From assembly GCA_023091735.1 (NCBI GenBank), contig JALKBU010000164.1:1-64000 (forward strand): a DNA stretch of 64,000 nt, read 5' to 3'. A model generated the notes under the pieces. The model saw only the letters and a program-made list of their open reading frames with translations, made no database searches and had not been told where the DNA came from. Positions 40,011 through 49,369 of this stretch are shown here, one piece after another; within the stretch, counting starts at the first letter, position 1; each line of letters starts with the position of its first letter. The position numbers and the translations under genes were made by a program. This DNA comes from Trichomonas tenax. Lineage: Eukaryota > Parabasalia > Trichomonadida > Trichomonadidae.

Positions 40011-40066
40011 TGAGGCAATTGATTGATTGTTGAAGATTTCTGCTAAGAATGGAAGTAATTGATTGA
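39987..40066 (+). repeat. Imperfect 40-bp tandem repeat, two units
   Basis: Unit 1 (39987-40026) and unit 2 (40027-40066) share TTG-TGAAGAT-TTTGCT(G/A)AGAAT-GA-G-AATTGATTGA with about seven differences. They lie next to the gene fragment on the minus strand. Confidence 0.7.
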
Positions 40067-40787
40067 GTGGCTATATTATGTGTTGATTGCAGAGGTCATT
40101 GATTTATTAATGCTTGATCTCTCCTGGTTTTTAAAAGCTGTTCGTTTACTACATTAAGTATGGCCAATCTGACACTTTATAAATGTCAGTTTTTCTCGAA
40201 AGGTGGAGACCTCAAATCAGAAAGAAATAAATGATCGATAATATTTGCTTCAATTTTTCTTTACAAAGGTTTTTGTTGATATTTTTATTTACAATATAAA
40301 ATATAGTTCCCATATCTAAAATTTCCCTCAATTATAATCGACTATTTAATGATGAAATTAGATATACTATCTATTGCCATTACATAAAATCGAACAAATA
40401 AGCAAAAATTACAAACTCAAAACCAATTTTTGACCATTTTGTGATTCTTTTCATGATTTATAGAAATAATATATGATGCATATTTTAAATTACTCATAAA
40501 ATCAAAATCAATTCAATTTGTTTCGATTTTATTTTTTCGATTTTTCATGATATCTGGGTTATATATCTGATGTAGATTATAAATATCATAAAATTATGAG
40601 ATTTTTTTTCCGTTATTTTTCTTATTCCGATTCTTAAACATGAATAAGATCAATAGCAAGCGACATTTCTATGACCAAAATTATGGATGTGCGAATGAGG
40701 CACTTTTTGGCCGCGCTAACTCAACATTTTTAAAAATCGCGCGGCTATAATCTCATCATAGATAAGACCAAAAAGCAATATTTTGCT
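40067..40787. other. Intergenic DNA upstream of the formin gene
   Basis: AT-rich; a short GC patch near 40710-40745 (GGCCGCGCTAACTCAACATT, ATCGCGCGGCTATAA) lies about 80-110 nt before the formin start and could be promoter-related. No gene seen. Confidence 0.45.
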
Positions 40788-40792
40788 CATTT
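40788..40792 (+). promoter_or_regulatory. Initiator-like TCATT motif for the formin gene
   Basis: TTGCTCATTTTTTGACATT lies 33 nt before the ATG at 40821 and fits TCA-Py-(T/A). Confidence 0.4.
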
Positions 40793-40820
40793 TTTGACAT
40801 TTTTGTTTTTTTTTCTCTAA

Positions 40821-43800
40821 ATGTCGAAAAAGAAGGGACAAATAGAGATATTTAGCAATCCTATATATCAGCAGATACCCTTCCAATCGTTCATACCTTT
40901 ACCAAAGCTACCGAAAAAGATCCCAGCGGACCATGAAGTCGATGAAAAGTTTAATGAAATGTTGAACGATTTAGATACGCGCAAAGAGAGGAGAGATTTA
41001 TTCCTTTCTATGCCTGTACAGAAGAAATGGGAGATCTATGTCGATCAAGCTGAACAAGATGCAAATACTGCAAGTCCAGAATATCTGTTTCAGTGCTTGC
41101 AACTACTTCCATCCGCTGAAGTTTTACAGTATATTGCGAAATACATCATCAAAGGTCGTATATCTTTCATCCAAAGATTGATGACTTTATCAATTCATAA
41201 GCATATCATCACTTTACTTGCAGATTTCTCGAAAACTTTCGTCATATATTCGGATTTACCGGCTAATGATGTGAGATCTGCGTTATTGGCTTGCTTAAGA
41301 AATCTCGCCAACACAAAGAAAGGCAGCAACGCAGTCTTAGCGATATCTGACGTTATTCCGATCGTTGTTTCGTGCATGAACTCAAATATCGCGAGATCTT
41401 TCGAATACGCGTTCGAAATCTTAATTTTGTTTACACTTACCGACAATCCGCAAATTGATCGCATGAACAACTTGCAAATGGCACTGAATTGCATTGCAGG
41501 ACTCCAGGGAGGCTGGAAATGCATCGCAGATGAACTTTCTGTTCGACCGACGAGACAGTTCTTAGTTTCGCTTACTTCGTTCTTAAAGGCCGCTCTCCTG
41601 TTTTTGTTGTCGAAGCAGCATCAAACGAGAATCGATTTAGTCCTCAGTGTCGTTAATTCAGGAATTTATAATTCACTTATTAATTTCAACGCAGATCCAA
41701 AGGATCCAATCGGTGAAGTTATTCAGCAGATTTCGTCCAAGGTTCAGCAAGATTTACAAGCTTTATCGATTTATTTCAATAATAACACGATTATTAATCC
41801 ATTTAGCATAAAATCTCTCGTTAAATATCTTACAGATCTCACAGAACCGACGTATTTGTTCCATTCATTGTTATTATCGTTATCAGACATTTCGATGAAT
41901 TATCCAAAATTCAAGAATCCAGTTTTCATTTATATCACAAACTTTTTGATAATTCTCAGGTTCTACTTATCTCAGAACGATACATCTAAGTTAAATTACG
42001 CAATTTCAATCGCTTCGAATGTTAAACATCCGATTCAAGTTCCTATGATCGGAAACGTTTTCACGAAGAAACCACTTCACGAAAAGATTTACGATGAGTC
42101 ATACTTCGTTCCAGATAAGGAACTCGGCAGCGTTTCGCTTGCTAAATATTTAGGATCAGATATCGAATCGAAAGACAGCAGCAATGCTGATGAAGAAGGA
42201 AAAATCATGACACTTAGAGAAGCTAAGGCAATGATGAAGGAAGCAGTCGATAAACTTCAAGAACAACTTCATTCGAAATCTGATGAACTCAAAGCAATGC
42301 AATCAACATTCGCTATGATCAAAGAAGGCAAAGATAAGGATTCAAAGGCACTTGAAACAGCTCAAAACTCACTTAAAGAAGCCGAGTCAGAAAATCAGAA
42401 ATTAAAGTCCGAAAATGACGAAATCAAGGAGCAACTCAAAATGATGAAGCAGCAGATCGAGTCAATGAAGGCAAAGGAAGAAGAAAAAGCCCAAGAAAAC
42501 ATGAAAGCTGCCGAAGAAAAAGTCAACGAATACTCCAACAGAATCAGCGAACTCGAGAGATCGATTGAGATCGAGAGGAAGGACTGCGAGGAGAAGATCA
42601 ACGATTATCGCTCCAAATACGAATCATTGGACGAGGAATTCAACAAGGCAGTCGTCAGCTTGCGCGAGCAGAACCAGAGCCTGCAGAAGGAGAACTTAAA
42701 CATGAAGATCTTATTGGAGAGCGAAATTTCATCACTAAAGGCCAAGCTCGTTGAATCAGCACAGAACTACGAAGCTTTGGAACAGAATTCATCGAACGAA
42801 ATCGAGAAGACTTCAGAAGCCATCTCAGAGCTCAAAGGTTTGCTGGCGAAAGTCACAAACGAGATGGAAGTCTTGACAGGAAAGTACAACGACATTGTCC
42901 ACCAGTCAGACTCAAAGAGCAGAGAGATTGAAAGACTCAATGCAAGCATCGAATCAGAGAAGGCAAAGAACAAGGAGATCATCGAATCCAACCAACACAT
43001 CATCGAAGGACAGTTCTCACAGATCCAAGAGCTGAAGCAAATGCTCGAATCACAGAGCAGAGAAAACGAGGAACTCAACATCAAGTCACAGAGGATGGTT
43101 GAGTCGAAATCAAGTGAGATGAACGATGTTGTCAAGCAACTTGATGAAAGCAAGTTCAGGATCAAAGAGTTAGAAGAGTCCAAGAAACAATTACACGCTG
43201 AGTTGTTATCTAAACTTCAAGCGGCCCAGCAGCAACAGGAATCTGATATCGAGAAGATCACAATCGAGTTGAAGAAGGAACTTGAGACAAATGTTTCACT
43301 AAACAACAACATCGAAAACCTCACAAATGAGAACGCAAAGATGAAGAAGAATTACGAGGAGCAGATCAAGAAACTTCAAGAACAATTGAACAAAGATCTT
43401 CAAGAAGCGATGGAGAAACTGAACAACGAGAAGATGCACAGCGAGTCATTGCAAGAACAGATCGATCGCATCCAGACATCGAGTGCTGATGAGAAATCGA
43501 CATTGTTGGCATCGTTCAATGCTGAATCGGAGCCATTGCGACAGAAGATCAATCAACAGAACACAATCATCACAAAACTTCAGCGTGAGAATCAGCAACT
43601 TCAGAACAACATGGAAGAGCAGATGCAAGCATTGTTGGTTGAGTTCCAGTCACAGCGTCAACAAGATCAGCAACAACACGAAAACATTGTCAAGAAACTG
43701 AATGATCAACTTTCACAACAAGAAGAGAACTTTGTCCAAGAGAAGAAAGTCATGGAAGCAGCATCCAACCAAGAGAAGCAACAGATTCTTGCGCAGAACA

Positions 43801-46800
43801 GACAGGCACTGAACAGTGCATTATTCCAAGCACAGTCTCAACACGATCAGATTCAGCAAGAGTATGAAGTCAGGATCAAGACAATCATCGATAAGAATGA
43901 AATAGACAAACAACAGCTTCAGCAGTATTATCAGCAGCAACAGCAGACACAACTTTCTAATTTCCAGGCAGAGCGTGACAGCACGAATAAGCACCATCTC
44001 GATGAGAAGTACTCACTCGAGCAACAGATCCGTGATCTTAAGACAGTTGTTGAGAACCAGAAGTCGCAGAACTCATCAATCTCATTCGACCTTCAGACAT
44101 CGCAGAAGGAAGTTGAGAAGGCTAACAAAGCTTTTGTTAGTCAGCAAGAAGAGTACAACAAGCAGAAGGACAAACTGATCAAGCACATCAACAAACTGAA
44201 GGAACACATCAAAGAGCGCGATGATGAACTTGATAACCGCGAGAGCATCATCAATCAGCAGAACGACGAACTCAAGCTCCGTGAAGGAATGTTCAAAGAC
44301 AGAGACCGCGAGTACAAGAATCTCGAGAAGATCATCAAGCAGCAAGAGAAGAACAACCAAGATTTGTCTAAACAACTTCAAATCGCGAATGACAACATTA
44401 ATAACATGAGTATCGAAAGAGAGCAGACAAAGCAGCAGTTCATTCAGCAGATGCAAGCGGCAGCAAATGCATATACAACAAAGGAACAAGAGCTCAACCA
44501 GAAGATCAACGACTTGATGGTCCAAGGCTCAGACATGAACCAGACAGTCATCAAACAACTTAACGAAGAGAGGGACCAGACGAAGAATCTCACAAAGTGG
44601 CTCAACAAAGCGAACGAAGAGATCGACAGACTGACACCGATCGCACAACAGAATCCAGTTTTACAGGAGGAAATCGAAGCATTGAAGGATGAGAGATTTG
44701 ATTTGTTGAAGCAGATTTCGCAGCTTGAAAATTCGCTATCGAAAGAAGAAGAGCGTAAGAAGGAACTCGAAGTCAGTCTCGACAACAAGACTAAAGAATA
44801 CGAAACAATCAACGAAAAGTATAACAGTCTTAAGGAGAGATCGAACGAACTTCAATCACAACTTGAATCAGTTGAAAACAGTTCAAACGAATTTGCATCG
44901 AAGTTCTCTCAACAAGTCCACGATTTGACAGAAGAAGTCAATTCACTTCAATCTAAAGTTGATCAACAGCAGATTGTTATCAACACACAGAAGGATTCAC
45001 TTGATGAACAACAGAAGAAGAACAAAGAACTGCTTGAAGAAACCGAGAAACTGAAACAAGAAAACGACAAACTTCATGAAGAATGTTCATCTCTTTCAAC
45101 GAAACTCAATTCTATGTCAATGTCATCAGAGCGTTCTAGTGCTCAGTTTGCAGAAGTTTCATCACTATTGGACCAAACTAAATCATCAAAAGATGAACTG
45201 CAAAAGAAGTATGACGAATTGTTCAACACAACGAATGCAACAATCAGTGATCTCAAGTTCAAACTTGGTGAACAAGAAACACGCAACAACGAATTGAGTG
45301 AAGATATCAATAAATACAAAGAAGAGAGCAAAAATTACATCTCTAAGTACAATGAATCAGTTAAGAAAATCGATTCGCTTAAGACAGAGAATGCAACAAT
45401 TTCATCAGAATTGTCAGTTGCAAAGACAAATCTCTCTAACACAGAGAAGAATCTTTGTGAGACACAGAACAAATACAACTCTAAAGTCTCCGAGTTCGAG
45501 CATCGTGAGAAAGAACTTAACGAAATGATCACGCAGTTGTCAAAGAGTGCCGGTGCTGATGAGAAGCTGAACCAAGCAATCGAAGATTTGCAGCAGCTTC
45601 AGAAGTCAAATGCTGAGAAGGACCGAATCATCGCTGATCAGCAGAGGAAGGTCGAAGTCATTGTTCCGATGCAGCTCAATCTGACAAATCTTCAACGCGA
45701 TCACAACGAGTTGCAGCAGGACTATGAAAACGTGAAGAACGAACTCAAGGATAAGACAAAAGAGTTGAACGACACTCAGGACAAGTTGAACAAGCGATCT
45801 AAAGACATCGTCCAACTTCGCGAAGAGATCAACGCTAAGACAGTCGAAATCTCATCACTCCACGACACACTTCACAACGCATCACAAACACACGCAAAAC
45901 TTGAGAAGACAAAGAAGAAGCTCCAAGATAGTGAAACACAGCTCGAATCATCGCAGAAGAAGTTACGAGAAATTTCGTCATCAAACGAGCAGCTTCAAAC
46001 TCAGTTGTCATCAATTCAGTCAGAGTTCGAAACATTGAAGAAGCAGAAGGCCGAGAGTGACAGTGCAATCGCAAATCTCAACGAACGAATCGCGAACATG
46101 AGCCGTCAGTCTGAAGATTCAAACATCGAATCTCAGCATCAGCTCGAATCTCTCAACACACAAATCTCATCTCTCAACGCGAAGAACTCACAGTTGTCAC
46201 AAGAGAACTCAACACACATGATGCACATCGAAGAACTCGAGTCTAAGATTGAAGAGATGAATAGCGCACTTAAATCTAACGCAAACAAGGCAGACGACTT
46301 CACCCGTCAGCAGAACTCTATCATCAGCGCTAAAAATGCCGAAATCAAGCGCCTGAATGAAGAGATCTCAGCAAATGCATCTGCATCAGAGAAACTGATC
46401 TCTAGTGCAAACTCTAAGTATGAGAACGAGAAGCAGAACACTGAAGAACTGACTAAGAAACTGAACGACGAGAAAGCATCGAAGGACGAAATCAGTAAGA
46501 AGCTTAACGGGAAGTCTAACGAAGTTTCATCACTTTCACAACGAGTCAACAATCTCAATCAGCAAATCTCATCAATCATGTCAGAGAAGCAGAAAGTCGA
46601 AGATGTCAAAGAAAAAATATCTAAAGAGAAAGAAACATTGGAGGCGACAATCAATAAACTCAATGAAGAGATTCAGTCCAAGGAGAGTGAGATTGCCGAT
46701 CTCAAGCTTCAAGTTGTCAGTGGCAGCGCTCAGACACAGGAGCAGCAGCAAAATGAGGAAGAAGAGGAAATTGTGGAACAGAAGCCTCTCACTCCGAAGG

Positions 46801-47999
46801 AGAACAATCCGCCGAAGCAGCCAGCGAGGAACCTTCCATGGACAACGATCGATGAGAAGAACTGCATCGGAACTATCTGGTCCGGTCTCGAAGACGGCGG
46901 CATCGATCCAAATATCCTCGATCTCACATTCGGTGACTCGAGTGCGAAGATTGAGTTCGTCGACCAGATCAAAGCGAAGTCAATCGACATCATCCTGATG
47001 CATCTGAAGCGTTCTCCGCAAGAGATCGCCGACGGAATCAAATCTCTTGCGACATGGTTCCCAGAGGACCAACTGACAGCGCTTTCTGCAATTCTGCCAA
47101 CAGATGAAGAGAAGCAGCAAGCACTGTCATTCAGTGGTGACATCAAACGCTGTGGTCCAGCGGAGCAGTTGATGATCGCACTGAGCAAGATATCACACCT
47201 CAGCCTTCGCGTCAACTTCATGCTTTCATGCAGGATATACAGGAACCGCATCCAGAAGGCAGAGACACCTCTCATCTCGACGCACATCGGATTCACTCAG
47301 CTTCAGGCATCGATTCGCATGAAGAAGATTCTGTCTATCATCCTTCAAATGGGAAACTACGTTAACGGCGGAACACCAAAAGGAGGCGCACACGGATTCG
47401 GACTCGACACATTCACAAAACTTCGAAGCTTCCAGACGAACAAAGGAAACAACGGAATCGTATTCATCGCAGCACAGCTATACAGCACAGATCAATCTGT
47501 CGTCGATTTCGTTGACGACTTCAGGGATCTCGTCAACCAGAGTTCATTCAACATAGAAGGAATATCTCAGTCTCTGTCAGACATCAACAAGACGATCAAG
47601 GAGTGCCTCCTCGTTATGCCAGATGCAGAGACTAAAGTCATGCAAGGAGACCTCTTCTTCCCTAAGTTCATGGAGTTCTACCAAGACTCTAAGATGAAGA
47701 TCGACGAGATCTCTCACACGTGCAGAACAGTGAAGCGCGACTTCAAGAAGGCAAAGCGAATGTTTGGTGAAGACAAAGAAGAGACACTTTCCGAGTTCAT
47801 CCAGAAGTTCACAACATTCCAGGAAGAGCTCAAACAGTCTCTGGCGATGTTGACTAAGAAGCAGAGTGAGTCAGTCGACAACTCGCACGTTCAGCAGTCT
47901 TCGCAGAACGACTCAGAGCGTGGTGTCCTCGACAACCTTATGCAGAACATTCAGACAGGAAGCAAGAAGAACAGATTCTTCTCTTCTCTATTCAAATAA
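40821..47999 (+). CDS. Giant coiled-coil formin (FH2 domain, no FH1)
   Basis: A 2392-aa actin-nucleating formin. Residues about 30-420 are helical and fit the GBD/FH3 armadillo region that binds Rho GTPases in diaphanous-type formins. Residues about 459-1985 are an almost unbroken coiled coil, rich in Glu, Lys, Gln, Asn and Ser. The FH2 domain follows at about 1995-2345. It opens with NLPWTTID and has the signature LQMGNYVNGGTPKGGAHGFG near residue 2177 and LDTFTKLRSFQ just after. FH2 dimers nucleate actin and track barbed ends. The usual proline-rich FH1 that feeds profilin-actin is missing; only PPKQPARNLPW precedes FH2. The tail (RFFSSLFK) is short, with no clear DAD. The coiled coil probably makes long parallel dimers and places the actin-nucleating end far from an anchoring N-terminus. 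Confidence 0.92.
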   Translation: MSKKKGQIEIFSNPIYQQIPFQSFIPLPKLPKKIPADHEVDEKFNEMLNDLDTRKERRDLFLSMPVQKKWEIYVDQAEQDANTASPEYLFQCLQLLPSAEVLQYIAKYIIKGRISFIQRLMTLSIHKHIITLLADFSKTFVIYSDLPANDVRSALLACLRNLANTKKGSNAVLAISDVIPIVVSCMNSNIARSFEYAFEILILFTLTDNPQIDRMNNLQMALNCIAGLQGGWKCIADELSVRPTRQFLVSLTSFLKAALLFLLSKQHQTRIDLVLSVVNSGIYNSLINFNADPKDPIGEVIQQISSKVQQDLQALSIYFNNNTIINPFSIKSLVKYLTDLTEPTYLFHSLLLSLSDISMNYPKFKNPVFIYITNFLIILRFYLSQNDTSKLNYAISIASNVKHPIQVPMIGNVFTKKPLHEKIYDESYFVPDKELGSVSLAKYLGSDIESKDSSNADEEGKIMTLREAKAMMKEAVDKLQEQLHSKSDELKAMQSTFAMIKEGKDKDSKALETAQNSLKEAESENQKLKSENDEIKEQLKMMKQQIESMKAKEEEKAQENMKAAEEKVNEYSNRISELERSIEIERKDCEEKINDYRSKYESLDEEFNKAVVSLREQNQSLQKENLNMKILLESEISSLKAKLVESAQNYEALEQNSSNEIEKTSEAISELKGLLAKVTNEMEVLTGKYNDIVHQSDSKSREIERLNASIESEKAKNKEIIESNQHIIEGQFSQIQELKQMLESQSRENEELNIKSQRMVESKSSEMNDVVKQLDESKFRIKELEESKKQLHAELLSKLQAAQQQQESDIEKITIELKKELETNVSLNNNIENLTNENAKMKKNYEEQIKKLQEQLNKDLQEAMEKLNNEKMHSESLQEQIDRIQTSSADEKSTLLASFNAESEPLRQKINQQNTIITKLQRENQQLQNNMEEQMQALLVEFQSQRQQDQQQHENIVKKLNDQLSQQEENFVQEKKVMEAASNQEKQQILAQNRQALNSALFQAQSQHDQIQQEYEVRIKTIIDKNEIDKQQLQQYYQQQQQTQLSNFQAERDSTNKHHLDEKYSLEQQIRDLKTVVENQKSQNSSISFDLQTSQKEVEKANKAFVSQQEEYNKQKDKLIKHINKLKEHIKERDDELDNRESIINQQNDELKLREGMFKDRDREYKNLEKIIKQQEKNNQDLSKQLQIANDNINNMSIEREQTKQQFIQQMQAAANAYTTKEQELNQKINDLMVQGSDMNQTVIKQLNEERDQTKNLTKWLNKANEEIDRLTPIAQQNPVLQEEIEALKDERFDLLKQISQLENSLSKEEERKKELEVSLDNKTKEYETINEKYNSLKERSNELQSQLESVENSSNEFASKFSQQVHDLTEEVNSLQSKVDQQQIVINTQKDSLDEQQKKNKELLEETEKLKQENDKLHEECSSLSTKLNSMSMSSERSSAQFAEVSSLLDQTKSSKDELQKKYDELFNTTNATISDLKFKLGEQETRNNELSEDINKYKEESKNYISKYNESVKKIDSLKTENATISSELSVAKTNLSNTEKNLCETQNKYNSKVSEFEHREKELNEMITQLSKSAGADEKLNQAIEDLQQLQKSNAEKDRIIADQQRKVEVIVPMQLNLTNLQRDHNELQQDYENVKNELKDKTKELNDTQDKLNKRSKDIVQLREEINAKTVEISSLHDTLHNASQTHAKLEKTKKKLQDSETQLESSQKKLREISSSNEQLQTQLSSIQSEFETLKKQKAESDSAIANLNERIANMSRQSEDSNIESQHQLESLNTQISSLNAKNSQLSQENSTHMMHIEELESKIEEMNSALKSNANKADDFTRQQNSIISAKNAEIKRLNEEISANASASEKLISSANSKYENEKQNTEELTKKLNDEKASKDEISKKLNGKSNEVSSLSQRVNNLNQQISSIMSEKQKVEDVKEKISKEKETLEATINKLNEEIQSKESEIADLKLQVVSGSAQTQEQQQNEEEEEIVEQKPLTPKENNPPKQPARNLPWTTIDEKNCIGTIWSGLEDGGIDPNILDLTFGDSSAKIEFVDQIKAKSIDIILMHLKRSPQEIADGIKSLATWFPEDQLTALSAILPTDEEKQQALSFSGDIKRCGPAEQLMIALSKISHLSLRVNFMLSCRIYRNRIQKAETPLISTHIGFTQLQASIRMKKILSIILQMGNYVNGGTPKGGAHGFGLDTFTKLRSFQTNKGNNGIVFIAAQLYSTDQSVVDFVDDFRDLVNQSSFNIEGISQSLSDINKTIKECLLVMPDAETKVMQGDLFFPKFMEFYQDSKMKIDEISHTCRTVKRDFKKAKRMFGEDKEETLSEFIQKFTTFQEELKQSLAMLTKKQSESVDNSHVQQSSQNDSERGVLDNLMQNIQTGSKKNRFFSSLFK

Positions 48000-48035
48000 A
48001 TATATTTTAATTTTGTGTATTCAAAATAATTTAAA

Positions 48036-49078
48036 TTACTTCAAACAGAATAAACAGAGAATATGGTTCATGAACATCCGAAGTCGTTGCCGATTCATAA
48101 ATATGTGGAGCGAATTGCAGCCAATTTTATTTTGCTTTTCGTATTGAACAAAAATTGCATGAAGTTTGATTGTGTCTGATGCAATTCTTTCGTTCTGATA
48201 AAAAACACTTCCTATTTGCGATTTTTCATCAACAAAACAATGATCAATAAGAACTTTACATGATGAATCATACCAACCACACTGAAATAGTGGTCCTCCA
48301 GGGCTTCCAATAAAAACCGATTCAGAAAATGTTGTTGAAGAAACTGAATAAATCAGACCTTTGTTATTTGATACAGTTTCTCGAATATTTTTCAGAAAAT
48401 TGCAGAATGAACAGTAAAAAACATAATTTGAATGAGATGGTTGTAAATGAAAAATTGAATTTCCTGATTCAATACTGTTATTGAAAAAAGATGAAAAATT
48501 AAGAAATGATTCGATTTTAGAATAATATATATAAAATCCTGATTTTTCATTGCATTGATTGTTTGATATGTTGCAATTAGAAATTTCTGGATGACCATTA
48601 ATAGCACATAGTGTTGATGTTGCTGGAGATGTCGATTTTCCGTTTTCAACATTAGAAACAAAATGTAAATCAACATTGCTATCACTTGAAGATGGATAAA
48701 GATATATTGCAGATCCATCTTTAGAAGATCCAACATCTGATTCGGTGAAAATATTGTTCTCAAGAGCAACATTTCCTTTCTTGAAATATAAAGATCCACC
48801 TTCTGATGAACTTTTATAACTTTTGACAAAATTGCTATTGTCTATAAGAAGATTTGTTGATGCACCAGTGCCAACTAAGCAAACAGAGCCATCCTTCAAT
48901 TCGTAAAAGGCGCAAATCGAGACATAATAATTGCCTATATTTGTCGCTTCGAGTTTATCTGTGTTCCTGAAGTACTCTGTCGGTGTTCCACTGAAGTAAT
49001 TCGACCACGACTGTAAAAGTCGCCGAATTGAATCAAAAATATGACAAAATGATTCTCTGACATTAAATTTTACATGTC
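48036..49078 (-). pseudogene. Beta-helix-like surface protein copy, truncated
   Basis: The minus-strand frame is open from after a TGA near 49079 to a stop at 48036. It carries SWSNYFSGTPTEYFRNTDKL and YYVSICAFYELKDGSVC, then repeats such as NSNFVKSYKSSSEGGSLYF, NCNISNNQCNEKSG and FYCSFCNFLKNI. The layout (short strands, N and S rich, GGxLYF turns) is the same as in the surface protein at 20056-21291. Here there is no ATG, no signal peptide, and the end (LHIFMNRQRLRMFMNHI) replaces the membrane span seen in the other copy, so both ends are broken. It ends only 36 bp from the convergent stop of the formin gene. Confidence 0.6.
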
Positions 49079-49352
49079 AGATTCTTCAGTTTTGCGGAAA
49101 TTTGAATTTGGAGGAAAACCATCAAACTTGCAATTAATCGTGGCTTATTAGCTGTGGTAGTGATTGTGGCACCTATTATAAAGTTTCTAAAACACATATT
49201 CTTCAAATATTTCCTATCAAATTATGTGGTAGAGAATTGTTATTGACAAATTCATTAAAATGTGCTGTTGCCATGGGACAGTAATGCCCCATAATAAGAA
49301 AAGGTTATAATGAAGTAAGATTTTTGCTGATCCGATTTAAAATTTTGGGGTG
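49079..49352. other. Spacer upstream of the HECT gene
   Basis: AT-rich DNA with no feature apart from the TCAAAT motif at its right edge. Confidence 0.45.
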
Positions 49353-49358
49353 TCAAAT
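49353..49358 (+). promoter_or_regulatory. Initiator-like TCAAAT motif for the HECT gene
   Basis: GTGTCAAATATTTTTTAATA precedes the ATG at 49370 by 17 nt, similar to the motif before the gene at 26068. Confidence 0.35.
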
Positions 49359-49369
49359 ATTTTTTAATA

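Noticed and set aside
42395..46558. Many frames on both strands inside the formin coiled coil (Ser/Arg-rich or Leu/Ser/Phe-rich)
   Set aside because: They are shadows of the repetitive Glu/Lys/Gln codons of the coiled coil.
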